DNA of 64,000 nt from Pseudomonas sp. ML96 (lineage in GTDB: Bacteria; Pseudomonadota; Gammaproteobacteria; Pseudomonadales; Pseudomonadaceae): contig NZ_JPMY01000010.1 in NCBI RefSeq assembly GCF_000761545.1, positions 393,831 to 457,830 of the forward strand, written 5' to 3'. Below the pieces are notes generated by a model. That model worked only from the letters and a program-made list of their open reading frames with translations. It was not told the origin of the DNA and did no database searches. The position numbers and the translations under genes were made by a program. Of the stretch, positions 25,468 through 35,071 are shown piece by piece (within the stretch, counting starts at the first letter, position 1; every line of letters begins with the position of its first letter).

Positions 25468-25878
25468 ATGAGCAAGCCCATCACCATCGGCGTGCTGGCC
25501 CGCGACAGCGGCGTCAACCTGGAAACCATCCGCTTCTACGAGCGTAGCGGCCTGCTGCCGGCGCCACAGCGCAGCCCCTCGGGCTACCGCCACTACCAGG
25601 CGGTGGATGTCAGACGTCTGCGTTTCATCCGTCGCGGCCGCGAACTGGGCTTCAGCCTGGAGGAGATTCGTGGCTTGCTCGACCTGGCCGCCCATCCCGA
25701 GAGCCCTTGCGACGCGGCCGACCGCATGGCCCGCGAGCACCTCGACGCCATCGAGGCACGCATCCGCGACCTGCAGAACATGCGCGCCGAATTGAGCAAA
25801 CTGGCCGATTGTCACAGCGGCCATGCCGAACATTGCCGCCTGCTGGAGGCCCTCGACGAGCGCGACTGCTGCCACTGA
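25468..25878 (+). CDS. MerR-family metal-responsive transcriptional regulator
   Basis: 136 residues: an N-terminal winged-helix MerR DNA-binding domain (ITIGVLARDSGVNLETIRFYER), a dimerisation helix (residues ~80-115), and metal-ligand candidates Cys77-equivalent in HPESPCDAAD plus a His/Cys-rich C-terminus (DCHSGHAEHC ... DCCH). This resembles ZntR/CadR/PbrR-type sensors of divalent metals. It is divergent from the CDF exporter, sharing the 19-bp-spacer promoter. The exact metal cannot be assigned. Confidence 0.9.
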   Translation: MSKPITIGVLARDSGVNLETIRFYERSGLLPAPQRSPSGYRHYQAVDVRRLRFIRRGRELGFSLEEIRGLLDLAAHPESPCDAADRMAREHLDAIEARIRDLQNMRAELSKLADCHSGHAEHCRLLEALDERDCCH

Positions 25879-25947
25879 CCGCGCTGAAACGCAGCGCTGG
25901 CAAGGGTTGCTTCAATCATTAGCGAGATCGATTCCTACTATGGAAAA

Positions 25948-25975
25948 GGCTGACTTCCGTCGGGACGGGTCAGCC
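25948..25975. promoter_or_regulatory. Stem-loop in the gap upstream of the 14-residue-repeat gene
   Basis: GGCTGAC and GTCAGCC pair across a 14-nt loop, about 55 bp before the start of the repeat-protein gene and 70 bp after the MerR stop. AAAA precedes it on the plus strand. It could end merR-like transcription or act in the leader; weak evidence. Confidence 0.35.
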
Positions 25976-26028
25976 ACGACCATAGGCCCCGTACTCCTCA
26001 ACCACCCCCCAGTACGAGGTCACCGATC

Positions 26029-26724
26029 ATGAAAAAGCTTCTTCTCACCACCGCCCTGATTACCGCCACCCTGTCCGCCGGCGCCTATGCCGACAGCGGC
26101 TACTTCAACACCCAACAAGGCCGCAATGTCGCTGACAGTGGCTACTTCCAGACCAAGCAAGGTCGTGACGTTGCCGACAGCGGCTACTTCCAGACCAAGC
26201 AAGGTCGTGACGTCGCCGACAGCGGTTACTTCCAGACCAAACAAGGTCGCGATGTTGCCGACAGTGGCTACTTCCAGACCAAGCAAGGTCGCGACGTTGC
26301 CGACAGCGGTTACTTCCAGACCAAACAAGGTCGTGATGTTGCCGACAGCGGCTACTTCCAGACCAAACAAGGCCGTGACGTCGCCGACAGCGGTTACTTC
26401 CAGACCAAGCAAGGTCGCGATGTTGCCGACAGTGGCTACTTCCAGACCAAGCAAGGTCGCGATGTTGCCGGCAGTGGCTACTTCCAGACCAAGCAAGGTC
26501 GTGACGTTGCCGACAGCGGTTACTTCCAGACCAAGCAAGGCCGCGATGTTGCCGACAGCGGTTACTTCCAGACCAAACAAGGTCGTGATGTTGCCGACAG
26601 TGGCTACTTCCAAACCAAGCAAGGCCGTGACGTCGCCGACAGCGGCTACTTCCAGACCAAGCAAGGTCGCGATGTTGCCGACAGCGGTTACTTCCAGACC
26701 AAGCAAGGTCGTGACGTCGCCTGA
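26029..26724 (+). CDS. Exported protein of fifteen near-identical 14-residue repeats
   Basis: 231 residues. A classical signal peptide (MKKLLLTTALITATLSAGAYA, cleavage after AYA) is followed by 15 tandem copies of ADSGYFQTKQGRDV and a final Ala. Copy 1 differs at three positions (N, Q, N); copy 10 has Gly for Asp; all others are identical in protein. The mature protein has no Cys, Trp, Met or Pro, carries both charges, and presents a Tyr-Phe pair every 14 residues, suggesting a solenoid or amyloid-like surface fibre, but that is inference. GAGG lies nine bases before the ATG. It stands alone with its own leader and a strong terminator, just downstream of the MerR/CDF locus. I recognise no family. 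Confidence 0.9.
   Translation: MKKLLLTTALITATLSAGAYADSGYFNTQQGRNVADSGYFQTKQGRDVADSGYFQTKQGRDVADSGYFQTKQGRDVADSGYFQTKQGRDVADSGYFQTKQGRDVADSGYFQTKQGRDVADSGYFQTKQGRDVADSGYFQTKQGRDVAGSGYFQTKQGRDVADSGYFQTKQGRDVADSGYFQTKQGRDVADSGYFQTKQGRDVADSGYFQTKQGRDVADSGYFQTKQGRDVA
26089..26718 (+). repeat. 15 tandem 42-bp coding repeats
   Basis: Each 42-bp unit encodes one 14-residue repeat, starting at 26089 + 42n. Differences between units are nearly all synonymous third-position changes (GAC/GAT, AAG/AAA, GGT/GGC, GTC/GTT). Since 42 is divisible by three and no unit contains a stop, other frames are open too; these are shadows. Copy number is likely to vary between strains through slippage or recombination. 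Confidence 0.95.
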
Positions 26725-26798
26725 TCCCAGGCCGGCTACCCACACAGAACAGGCGTTCCTCGTACTGCAGAAGGATGTTCGCGTGAAGTGCCCCAGAC

Positions 26799-26837
26799 GA
26801 ACCGGTGATCGTCCCGCGCTCACCGGTTCTTTGTTTT
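26799..26837. terminator. Rho-independent terminator after the repeat-protein gene
   Basis: GAACCGGTGA and TCACCGGTTC form a perfect 10-bp stem around an 11-nt loop, followed by TTTGTTTT. It ends the repeat gene and lies at the 3' end of the convergent lipoprotein gene. Confidence 0.85.
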
Positions 26838-26842
26838 CGGGC

Positions 26843-27292
26843 TCAGCGATTCCAGTCCTGCACCAGTGATTCGGCTTCCTGCAGCGAATCGAACCCGGTC
26901 AGTGCCACGCGGCCATCGACCACCGGCTCCTCAATGATCGGCGCCAGGCGCAGCTCACCATCGACTAAGAAGGCCAATGGCTGGCCGACCTGGGCCCGAG
27001 TCAGCTCGGCCAGGGTGTCGCGCCCGCCGTCCGTCAGGGTCAGCACCACCGCCGGCTCGCCCGCCGGGGTGATCGCCATCTCCGCCAATTGCACATCCGC
27101 CTCGGTCAGCACCGCTTGCGGGGTTATCCACAAGCGCACGCCGCTGTGGCGATCGGTCATGGCCTGCAGGCCATCGGCGCTGGCGCTGCGCGCCGTATGA
27201 ATGCCCAGGCGGTGCTCCGCCGAAGACAGGCGCGCCTCGCTGGCGCAGCCGGCCAGAAGAGTCAGCGACAATGCCGCGAGCAGCGCCCTCAT
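26843..27292 (-). CDS. Lipoprotein with SecD P1-head-like domain
   Basis: 149 residues: lipoprotein signal with lipobox LLAGC (Cys16), then a compact domain. The C-terminal half (VVLTLTDGGRDTLAELT, GQPLAFLVDGELRLAPII, ALTGFDSLQEAE) resembles the P1 head subdomain of the translocase protein SecD. No membrane domain of SecD is present, so it is a stand-alone envelope lipoprotein of unknown role. Its start overlaps the DJ-1 gene stop by 4 nt, so the two are co-transcribed. Confidence 0.72.
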   Translation of the reverse strand: MRALLAALSLTLLAGCASEARLSSAEHRLGIHTARSASADGLQAMTDRHSGVRLWITPQAVLTEADVQLAEMAITPAGEPAVVLTLTDGGRDTLAELTRAQVGQPLAFLVDGELRLAPIIEEPVVDGRVALTGFDSLQEAESLVQDWNR

Positions 27293-27846
27293 GCCGGCAC
27301 CAGCATGGCTTCGGCCACTGCCTTGCGCGTGCCCCGGCCGACCAGTTGCTCGACCAGGGTCAGGGCAAACTCCAGCGCGGCGGCCGGGCCCTGGGCGGTG
27401 ATGCAGTTACCATCGACCACCACCGGCGCATCGACGAAGGTGCAGCCGGACAGACGATCGCTGAAGGCCGGGTAGCAGGTCATGCGCCGCTGGCGCAGCA
27501 CGCCGTAGCCCTGCAGGGCCAGGGCCGGGGCGGCGCAGATGGCGGCGAACAGCTTGCCGGCGCGGGCCTGCTCGCGCACCTTGTCGGCCAGCGGCACATG
27601 CTCGGCCAGGTGCTGCGCGCCGGGCATGCCGCCGGGCAGCGCGATCAGGTCGAAGTCCTGGGCCAGCACGTCGACCAGCATGGTGTCGGCGGTCACCCGG
27701 GTGCCACGGGCGCAGGTGAACATGCGCCGGCTCTCGATGCTGGCGACCACCACCTCCACTTCGGCGCGGCGCAGCACGTCGATCAGGGTGATGGTTTCGA
27801 TGTCTTCCACGCCGTCGGCGACGGCGATCAGGGCGCGGCGAGTCAT
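27289..27846 (-). CDS. DJ-1/PfpI superfamily protein (YajL-like)
   Basis: 185 residues with the family nucleophile elbow AAICAAPA (Cys104), the early Glu cluster GVEDIE that buffers it, and a conserved ALPGGMPGAQHL loop. The size and motifs match YajL/DJ-1 proteins, which have reported chaperone, deglycase or glyoxalase-type activities. A short promoter region separates it from the divergent NCS2 permease. GGAGG lies upstream of ATG 27846. Confidence 0.9.
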   Translation of the reverse strand: MTRRALIAVADGVEDIETITLIDVLRRAEVEVVVASIESRRMFTCARGTRVTADTMLVDVLAQDFDLIALPGGMPGAQHLAEHVPLADKVREQARAGKLFAAICAAPALALQGYGVLRQRRMTCYPAFSDRLSGCTFVDAPVVVDGNCITAQGPAAALEFALTLVEQLVGRGTRKAVAEAMLVPA

Positions 27847-27893
27847 CTGCTTCCTCCACGGACGGAAACCGATACTGTCCGTCCGGTCATAAA

Positions 27894-27922
27894 TTCACCG
27901 TTCGAGGGTGAGCTGGTATAGT
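27894..27922 (+). promoter_or_regulatory. Sigma-70-type promoter for the NCS2 permease
   Basis: TTCACC (-35) and TATAGT (-10, preceded by TGG) are separated by 17 bp. A TCACC...GGTGA dyad spans the -35 region. A 5' leader of roughly 115 nt to the ATG is implied. No purine riboswitch is evident by eye. Confidence 0.5.
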
Positions 27923-28041
27923 GCGCGGCTTTTCCGGACCCGGCCCAAATTCGCCCTCGTGATCCTTCGAGATGGCGGCCTTTGTGCTTTGCTTTCGCAG
28001 TCCGCAGACCATTGCCGCACCAGCCCCAAGGGGAGTTCACC

Positions 28042-29340
28042 ATGCTGGAAAAGCTGTTCCAACTCAAGGCACACAACACCAACGTGCGCACCGAGATCCT
28101 GGCCGGGATCACCACCTTCCTGACCATGGCCTACATCCTCTTCGTCAACCCGGCGATCCTCGGTGAAACCGGCATGGACAAGGGCGCGGTGTTCGTCGCC
28201 ACCTGCCTGGCCGCAGCCATCGGCTCGGCGGTAATGGGCCTGATCGCCAACTACCCGATCGCCCTGGCGCCCGGCATGGGCCTCAACGCCTTCTTCACCT
28301 ACACCGTGGTGCTGCACATGGGGTACACCTGGCAGACCGCACTGGGCGCGGTATTCATCTCCGCCACCCTGTTCTTCCTGCTGTCGATCTTCCGCATCCG
28401 CGAGTGGATCGTGAACAGCATCCCGCTGCCGCTGCGCTCGGCCATCGCCGCCGGTATCGGCCTGTTCCTGGCGCTGATCGCGCTGAAGGAAGCCGGCCTG
28501 GTGGTAGACAACCCGGCGACCCTGGTCGGCCTCGGTGACCTCACCTCCCCCGGCCCGCTGCTGGCGATCCTCGGCTTCTTCCTGATCGTCGCCCTGGAAG
28601 CCCGTCGCGTTACCGGCGCAGTGATGATCGGCATCCTGGTGGTCACCGCCATCGCCATCGCCATCGGCGTCACCCCATTCGGCGGCATCGTCTCCATGCC
28701 GCCGTCGCTGGCCCCGACCTTCCTCCAGCTGGATCTGGCCGGCGCCTTCGAAGTGGGCATGATCAGCGTGATCTTCGCCTTCCTGTTCGTCGACCTGTTC
28801 GACAACACCGGCACCCTGATCGGCGTAGCCAAGCGCGCCGGCCTGATGGACAAGGACGGCAACCTGCCGAAGATGGGCCGCGCCCTGATCGCTGACAGCA
28901 CCGCGGCCATGGGCGGTTCGCTGCTCGGCACCAGCACCACCACCAGCTACATCGAGTCCGCTTCGGGCGTGGCCGCCGGTGGCCGCACCGGTCTGACCGC
29001 CATCGTGGTCGCCGTGCTGTTCCTGCTGGCGCTGTTCTTCGCCCCGCTGGCCGGCACCGTACCCGCATTTGCTACCGCGCCGGCGCTGCTGTTCGTCGCC
29101 GTGCTGATGACCTCCGGCCTGGCCGAAATCGACTGGGACGACATCACCGTCGCCGCCCCGGTCGTGATCACCGCCCTGGCCATGCCGCTGACTTTCTCCA
29201 TCGCCAACGGCATCGCCTTCGGCTTCATCGCCTGGGTAGTGATCAAGGCCATGGCTGGTCGCTTCAAGGAGATCAACCCGGCGCTGGCCATCCTCGCCGC
29301 GATCTTCATCGCCAAGTTCGCCTTCGGCGTCAACGCATGA
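28042..29340 (+). CDS. NCS2-family purine (adenine/guanine) permease
   Basis: 432 residues with about 12 transmembrane helices and AzgA/PbuG-subfamily signatures: [23 protein letters not shown] at the N-terminus, [29 protein letters not shown] and [22 protein letters not shown]. It imports hypoxanthine/guanine/adenine by proton symport; exact base uncertain. GGGGAG precedes the ATG at 28042. Its stop overlaps the trmA start (ATGA), giving a permease-trmA operon. Confidence 0.9.
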   Translation: MLEKLFQLKAHNTNVRTEILAGITTFLTMAYILFVNPAILGETGMDKGAVFVATCLAAAIGSAVMGLIANYPIALAPGMGLNAFFTYTVVLHMGYTWQTALGAVFISATLFFLLSIFRIREWIVNSIPLPLRSAIAAGIGLFLALIALKEAGLVVDNPATLVGLGDLTSPGPLLAILGFFLIVALEARRVTGAVMIGILVVTAIAIAIGVTPFGGIVSMPPSLAPTFLQLDLAGAFEVGMISVIFAFLFVDLFDNTGTLIGVAKRAGLMDKDGNLPKMGRALIADSTAAMGGSLLGTSTTTSYIESASGVAAGGRTGLTAIVVAVLFLLALFFAPLAGTVPAFATAPALLFVAVLMTSGLAEIDWDDITVAAPVVITALAMPLTFSIANGIAFGFIAWVVIKAMAGRFKEINPALAILAAIFIAKFAFGVNA

Positions 29341-30422
29341 TCCGCATCGGTGACCAGGCGGCCTACGCCGCCCAGCTGGACGACAAGGTCGCCCGCCTGC
29401 GCGAGCTGCTGGCACCCTTCGCGGCGCCGGAGCCGGCAGTGTTCGATTCGCCGCGCGAGCACTACCGCCTGCGCGCCGAGTTCCGCCTGTGGCGCGAGCA
29501 GGACGAGCGCCACTACGCGATGTTCGAGGCCGGCGACAAACACACGCCGATCCTGATCGACGAGTTCCCCATCGCCAGCGCGCGCATCAATCAGTTGATG
29601 CCCCAGCTCAAGGCCGCCTGGCAGGCGAGCAAGGTACTGGCGTTCAAGCTGTTCCAGGTCGAGTTCCTCACCACCCTGAGCGGCGATGCACTGATCACCC
29701 TGTGCTACCACCGCCCGCTCGACGCCGAGTGGCAGGCCGAGGCCGAGCAACTGGCGGCCCAGCTGGGCGTCAGCCTGGTCGGCCGTTCGCGCGGCCAGCG
29801 CCTGGTGATCGGTCGCGATTACGTACAGGAAGAAATGACCGTGGCCGGTCGCACCTTCAGCTACCGCCAGCCGGAGGGTGCCTTCACCCAGCCCAACGGC
29901 ACGGTCTGCCAGAAGATGCTGCAGTGGGCCTATGACGCCCTCGGCGAGCGCCAGGACGACCTACTCGAGCTGTACTGCGGCAACGGCAACTTCACCCTGC
30001 CGCTGTCCACCCGCGTGCGCAAGGTGCTGGCCACCGAGATCAGCAAGACCTCGGTGAATGCCGCCCTGGCCAACCTGGCCGACAACGGCATCGACAGCAT
30101 CGAGCTGGTGCGTCTGTCCGCCGAGGAGCTGACCCAGGCCCTCAACGAGGTGCGCCCGTTCCGCCGCCTGGCCGGTACCGACCTGAAGTCCTACGACTTC
30201 GGCACCGTGTTCGTCGACCCGCCGCGCGCCGGCATGGACCCGGACACCTGCGAGCTGACCCGGCGCTTCGACAACATCCTGTACATCTCCTGCAACCCGG
30301 AGACCCTGGCCGCCAACATCGCCCAGCTCAACGATACCCACCGTATCGAACGCTGCGCGCTGTTCGACCAGTTCCCCTGGACGCACCACATGGAGTCTGG
30401 AGTGCTATTGGTCCGTCGTTGA
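29337..30422 (+). CDS. trmA: tRNA m5U54 methyltransferase TrmA
   Basis: 361 residues, close to the E. coli enzyme. SAM motif [14 protein letters not shown] near residue 205, VDPPRAGMD near 295, and the catalytic Cys in ISCNPETL near 320, with a C-terminal [12 protein letters not shown] motif including the general-base Glu. It makes T54 in the tRNA T-loop. A strong bidirectional terminator follows. Confidence 0.96.
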   Translation: MIRIGDQAAYAAQLDDKVARLRELLAPFAAPEPAVFDSPREHYRLRAEFRLWREQDERHYAMFEAGDKHTPILIDEFPIASARINQLMPQLKAAWQASKVLAFKLFQVEFLTTLSGDALITLCYHRPLDAEWQAEAEQLAAQLGVSLVGRSRGQRLVIGRDYVQEEMTVAGRTFSYRQPEGAFTQPNGTVCQKMLQWAYDALGERQDDLLELYCGNGNFTLPLSTRVRKVLATEISKTSVNAALANLADNGIDSIELVRLSAEELTQALNEVRPFRRLAGTDLKSYDFGTVFVDPPRAGMDPDTCELTRRFDNILYISCNPETLAANIAQLNDTHRIERCALFDQFPWTHHMESGVLLVRR

Positions 30423-30437
30423 CCGACAAGCGCCCAT

Positions 30438-30466
30438 AAAAAAGCCCCGGCATGCCGGGGCTTTTT
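30438..30466. terminator. Bidirectional rho-independent terminator (trmA / ttgC-like)
   Basis: GCCCCGGCATGCCGGGGC is a perfect 18-bp palindrome flanked by A6 and T5, between convergent genes. Confidence 0.93.
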
Positions 30467-30482
30467 CATTTCAGGCTGACGC

Positions 30483-31925
30483 TCAGTCCGCAGGGGCCGT
30501 GGCCACCTGGGTCTGCTCGTTCCAACCACCGCCGAGGGCCTTGTACAGGTTGACCTCGCTGGTCAGCTGGTTGAGGCGATCGCTGATCAGCTGCTGCTGG
30601 GTGTTGAACAGCTGGCGCTGGGCGTCGAGCAGGGTCAGGTAGCTGTCCACCCCGGTGCGGAAGCGGCGTTCGGCGAGGCGGTAGTACTCCTCGCTGGTGC
30701 TCACCAGGGCGCGCTGGGCGTCCAGCTGCTGGGCGTAGGTGGTCCGCGCGGCGAGGCCGTCGGCGACTTCCTGGAAGGCGGTCTGGATGGCCTTCTCGTA
30801 TGTCGCTACCTGGATATCCTTCTGCACCTCGGCATAGTCGAGGCTGGCCTTCAGGCTGCCGGCGGTGAAGATCGGCAGGCTGATCTGCGGCTGGAACAAC
30901 CAGGTGCCGGAGCCACCGTCGAACAGGCCGGACAGCTCGCTGCTGGCGCTGCCGGCATTGGCGGTCAGACTGATGTTCGGGAAGAACGCCGCGCGCGCCG
31001 CACCGATGCTGGCGTTGGCCGCCTTGAGCGAGTGCTCGGCCTGGAGCAGGTCCGGGCGACGCTGCAGGATGTCCGACGGCAGACCGGCCGGCACTTCGGC
31101 CAGCAGATCCTGATCGAGCACCGCGCCTTGCGGCAGGTCACCCGGCACACCGCCACCCAACAGCAGCGCCAGGGCGTTGCGGTCCTGGGCAACCAGGCGG
31201 GTGTACTGCGCCAGGCTGGCCTCGGCGCCCTGCACCGCGGTGCGCGCCTGGCTCAGCGACAGGGCATCGGCCACGCCGACGTTGAAGCTGCGCTCGGTGA
31301 GGGCGTAGCTCTTGCGGTAGGTGTCGAGAGTGTCGCGGGTCAGCTGCAGGCGCTGCTGGTCGGCCTGCAGGGTCAGGTAGGCGTTGGCCACGCTGGCCAC
31401 CAGGCTGATCTGCGCGCTGCGCTGCGCCTCTTCGCTGGCGAAGTACTGTTCCAGGGCCTGCTCGTTGAGGCTGCGCAGACGCCCGAAGAAGTCGATCTCC
31501 CAGGCGTTGACGCCAACAGTGGCGCTGTACTGACCGCTGGTTGCGGCCTCGCCAGTGCTGGACAAGTCAGCAGGCAGGCGCTGACGGGTGCCGCTACCGG
31601 AGGCGGAAACGCTGGGGAACAGCTCAGCACGCTGGATGCGGTGCTGGGCGCGGTAGGCCTCGACATTGAGCGCGGCGATGCGCAGGTCGCGGTTGTTGGC
31701 CAGAGCGGTCTGCACCAGGCTCTGCAGCGCCGGGTCGCGGAAGAACTCGCGCCAGCCCAGGGCATCCGCCGCGGTATTGGTTTCGCTGACACCGCTGGCG
31801 GTGTAGGCCTCACCGACCGGCCACAGGCCGTCTACCGGCGCCTGCGGGCGCTGGTAGTCGGGGATCATGCTGCAGCCGCCGAGCAGGACGCTGGCGACGG
31901 CGAGGGACAACAGGGACTGCCTCAC
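30483..31925 (-). CDS. ttgC: Outer-membrane efflux lipoprotein (OprM/TtgC type)
   Basis: 480 residues: lipobox LLGGC with Cys18, then two OEP repeats that build the 12-strand barrel and helical tunnel ([22 protein letters not shown] in the first, [36 protein letters not shown] in the second, here split). It forms the trimeric exit duct of the RND pump encoded upstream. The start overlaps the pump gene stop by 4 nt. Confidence 0.95.
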   Translation of the reverse strand: MRQSLLSLAVASVLLGGCSMIPDYQRPQAPVDGLWPVGEAYTASGVSETNTAADALGWREFFRDPALQSLVQTALANNRDLRIAALNVEAYRAQHRIQRAELFPSVSASGSGTRQRLPADLSSTGEAATSGQYSATVGVNAWEIDFFGRLRSLNEQALEQYFASEEAQRSAQISLVASVANAYLTLQADQQRLQLTRDTLDTYRKSYALTERSFNVGVADALSLSQARTAVQGAEASLAQYTRLVAQDRNALALLLGGGVPGDLPQGAVLDQDLLAEVPAGLPSDILQRRPDLLQAEHSLKAANASIGAARAAFFPNISLTANAGSASSELSGLFDGGSGTWLFQPQISLPIFTAGSLKASLDYAEVQKDIQVATYEKAIQTAFQEVADGLAARTTYAQQLDAQRALVSTSEEYYRLAERRFRTGVDSYLTLLDAQRQLFNTQQQLISDRLNQLTSEVNLYKALGGGWNEQTQVATAPAD

Positions 31926-34900
31926 TGGACGGCCTCCTTCGACTCGGTTGCTTGGGCGCGCTTGTCCTTGAACATCGCGCTGACCACTACGTAGAACAGC
32001 GGCACCCAGAAGATCGCCAGCACCGCCGCGGTGAGCATGCCGCCGATCACGCCGGTACCGATGGCGTGCTTGCTGCCGGCACCGGCACCGCTGGAGATGG
32101 CTAGCGGCACGACGCCGAGGATGAACGCCAGCGAGGTCATGATGATCGGGCGCAGACGCATGCGGCAGGCCTCCACGGCCGCCTCGACGTAGCTCTTGCC
32201 CTGCTCGTGCAGCGCCTTGGCGAACTCGACGATGAGGATCGCGTTACGCGCCGACAGACCGATAGTGGTGATCAGGCCGACCTGGAAGAACACGTCGTTG
32301 GATAGCCCGCGGCCCAGGGTGAACAGCAGTGCGCCCAACACGCCGAGCGGCACCACCAGCATCACCGAGAACGGGATCGACCAGCTCTCGTACAGCGCCG
32401 CCAGGCAGAGGAACACCACCAGCAGCGACAGGGCGTAGAGCGCCGGTGCCTGGGAGCCGGACAGGCGCTCCTCGTAGGACTGGCCGGTCCACGAGTAGCC
32501 GACGCCGGCCGGCAGCTGCTTGGTGATCTCCTCGACCGCGGCCATGGCATCACCCGAGCTGTAGCCCGGAGCCGGCTCGCCGAGGATCTCGATGGCGCTG
32601 ACGCCGTTGTAGCGCGACAGCTTCGGCGCGCCGTAGACCCACTTGCCGCTGGCGAAGGCGCTGAACGGCACCATCTGGTCGGCGTCGTTGCGCACGAACC
32701 ACTTGTTCAGGTCTTCCGGGTTCATCCGCGCGTTGGACACGCCCTGCAGGTAAACCTTCTTCACCCGTCCCTGGTCGATGAAGTCGTTGACGTAGCTGCC
32801 ACCCCAGCCGATGGACAGGGTGTTGTTGACGTCGGACAGCGACACGCCGAGGGCGCGCACCTTCTCGTCGTCGATCAGCAGCTGGTACTGCGGCTCGTCG
32901 CGCAGGCCGTTGGCGCGCACGCGGGTCAGCACAGGGTTCTGCCCGGCCAGTTCGAGGAACTTGTCGCGCGCCTGGTTGAGCGTCTCGTGGCCGACACCGG
33001 CACGGTCCTGGAGGAACAGGTTGAAGCCGGTGGCGTTACCCAGCTCCATCACCGCCGGCGGGGCGAAGGCGAACACCATGGCGTCGCGGAAGCCGAAGAA
33101 GTGCTGCTGGGCGCGCTGCGCCAGCTCGGCCACGTTCTGCCCGGCGGCAGTACGCTCGCCCCAGGGGCGCAGCATGATGAAGGCCATACCCGAGCTCTGC
33201 CCACGACCGGCGAAGTTGAAGCCGGTCACGGTGAACACCGATTTGACCGTGTCGCCCTCGTCATCGAGCAGGTACTCGCGCATGTCGTCGACCACCGCCT
33301 GGGTGCGCTCGGCACTGGCGCCGGACGGCGTCTGCACCTGGGCGAACAGCACGCCCTGGTCTTCCTCGGGGAGGAAGGCGGTAGGGATCTTGGTGAACAT
33401 CCAGGCCATCACCGCGACCAGCACCGCGTACACCAGCAGGTACGGCGTCTTGCGCTTGAGCATGGCGCGCACGCCGCGCTCGTAGCCGTCGACGCTGCGT
33501 TCGAAGTTGCGGTTGAACCAGCCGAAGAAGCCGCGCTTCTCGTGGTGCTCGCCCTTGGCGATGGGCTTGAGCAGGGTGGCGCACAGCGCCGGGGTGAAGA
33601 TCAGGGCGAGGATCACCGAGATCACCATGGCCGAGACGATGGTGATGGAGAACTGCCGGTAGATCACACCCACCGAGCCGCCGAAGAAGGCCATCGGCAG
33701 CAGTACCGCCGAGAGCACCACACCGATACCGACCAGCGCGCCCTGGATCTGGCCCATGGACTTGCGCGTCGCCTCCAGTGGCGACAGGCCCTCCTCGCGC
33801 ATCACCCGCTCGACGTTCTCCACCACCACGATGGCGTCGTCCACCAGCAGGCCGATGGCCAGGATCATGGCGAACATGGTCAGGGTGTTGATGCTGTAGC
33901 CGAACATCGCCAGCACGCCAAAGGTGCCGAGCAGTACCACTGGCACCGCCAGGGTCGGGATGATGGTGGCGCGGAAGTTCTGCAGGAACAGGAACATCAC
34001 CAGGAACACCAGGACGAAGGCCTCGACCAGGGTGCTGACCACACCCTCGATGGACGCCGAGATCACCGGCGTGGTGTCGTAGGGGTAGACCACCTTCATG
34101 CCCGCCGGGAAGAACGGCTCCAGGTCACTGATGGTCTGGCGCAGCGCCTTGGCGGTATCCAGCGCGTTGGCACCGGTGGCCAGTTTGACCGCCAGACCGG
34201 AGGCCGGCATGCCGTTGAACTGCGCGTTGATGCTGTAGTTCTCGCCGCCCAGCTCGACCTTGGCCACGTCGCCCAGGCGCACCTGGGAGCCATCGCGGTT
34301 GACCTTGAGGAGGATGTTGCTGAACTCCTCGGCGGTCTGCAGGCGGGTCTTGCCGATGATGGTGGCGTTGAGCTGCTGGCCCTCGCCAGCCGGCAGGCCG
34401 CCGAACTGGCCGGAGGAAATCTGCACGTTCTGCGCCTGTATCGCCGTCTTCACGTCGATCGGGGTCAGCTGGAAGTTGTTCAGCTTGGCCGGATCGAGCC
34501 AGATGCGCATGGCGTATTGCGCGCCGAACACCTGGAAGTCGCCGACGCCCTTGGTCCGCGAGATCGGGTCCTGCATGTTGGACACGATGTAGTTGGCCAG
34601 GTCGTTACGGTCCATCGAACCGTCTTCGGAGACCACGCCGATGACCATCAGGAAGTTCTTCACCGCCTTAGTCACGCGGATGCCCTGCTGCTGCACTTCT
34701 TGCGGCAGCAACGGGGTGGCCAGCTGCAGCTTGTTCTGCACCTGGACCTGGGCGATGTCGGGGTTGGTGCCCTGGTCGAAGGTCACGGTGATGGTCATGC
34801 TGCCGTCGGAGTTGCTCTCCGAGGACATGTAGCGCAGACCGTCGATGCCGTTCATCTGCTGCTCGATCACCTGCACCACGGTGTCCTGCACGGTCTGTGC

Positions 34901-35059
34901 GGAGGCGCCCGGGTAGCTGACCTGGATGCCCACGGCGGGCGCGGCGATGCTCGGGTACTGGTTGATCGGTAGCTTGAGCACGGACAGGCCGCCCGCCAGC
35001 ATGATCACCAGCGCGATCACCCAGGCGAAGATCGGCCGGTCGATAAAGAAGTTAACCAT
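31922..35059 (-). CDS. ttgB: RND multidrug efflux transporter (MexB/TtgB type)
   Basis: 1045 residues, the hydrophobe/amphiphile RND type: 12 transmembrane helices, two large periplasmic loops, N-terminal [14 protein letters not shown], and the proton-relay Asp pair in [14 protein letters not shown] near residue 407. It trades protons for substrate export through the TtgA- and TtgC-type partners. It lies 12 bp after the adaptor gene. Confidence 0.96.
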   Translation of the reverse strand: MVNFFIDRPIFAWVIALVIMLAGGLSVLKLPINQYPSIAAPAVGIQVSYPGASAQTVQDTVVQVIEQQMNGIDGLRYMSSESNSDGSMTITVTFDQGTNPDIAQVQVQNKLQLATPLLPQEVQQQGIRVTKAVKNFLMVIGVVSEDGSMDRNDLANYIVSNMQDPISRTKGVGDFQVFGAQYAMRIWLDPAKLNNFQLTPIDVKTAIQAQNVQISSGQFGGLPAGEGQQLNATIIGKTRLQTAEEFSNILLKVNRDGSQVRLGDVAKVELGGENYSINAQFNGMPASGLAVKLATGANALDTAKALRQTISDLEPFFPAGMKVVYPYDTTPVISASIEGVVSTLVEAFVLVFLVMFLFLQNFRATIIPTLAVPVVLLGTFGVLAMFGYSINTLTMFAMILAIGLLVDDAIVVVENVERVMREEGLSPLEATRKSMGQIQGALVGIGVVLSAVLLPMAFFGGSVGVIYRQFSITIVSAMVISVILALIFTPALCATLLKPIAKGEHHEKRGFFGWFNRNFERSVDGYERGVRAMLKRKTPYLLVYAVLVAVMAWMFTKIPTAFLPEEDQGVLFAQVQTPSGASAERTQAVVDDMREYLLDDEGDTVKSVFTVTGFNFAGRGQSSGMAFIMLRPWGERTAAGQNVAELAQRAQQHFFGFRDAMVFAFAPPAVMELGNATGFNLFLQDRAGVGHETLNQARDKFLELAGQNPVLTRVRANGLRDEPQYQLLIDDEKVRALGVSLSDVNNTLSIGWGGSYVNDFIDQGRVKKVYLQGVSNARMNPEDLNKWFVRNDADQMVPFSAFASGKWVYGAPKLSRYNGVSAIEILGEPAPGYSSGDAMAAVEEITKQLPAGVGYSWTGQSYEERLSGSQAPALYALSLLVVFLCLAALYESWSIPFSVMLVVPLGVLGALLFTLGRGLSNDVFFQVGLITTIGLSARNAILIVEFAKALHEQGKSYVEAAVEACRMRLRPIIMTSLAFILGVVPLAISSGAGAGSKHAIGTGVIGGMLTAAVLAIFWVPLFYVVVSAMFKDKRAQATESKEAVQ

Positions 35060-35071
35060 GGTCGTCGTTCC

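Noticed and set aside
26089..26718. Possible CRISPR array
   Set aside because: The repeat units are contiguous with no spacers and are translated as a protein.
26020..26823. Long minus-strand frame opposite the 14-residue repeats, with LGLEVTAVGNI-like repeats
   Set aside because: Repeats of 42 bp with no stop in any frame create open frames by arithmetic. The plus-strand frame has the signal peptide, ribosome site and synonymous-site pattern.
32987..34972. 661-codon plus-strand frame opposite the RND pump gene
   Set aside because: Antisense shadow; the pump on the other strand has clear motifs and full length.
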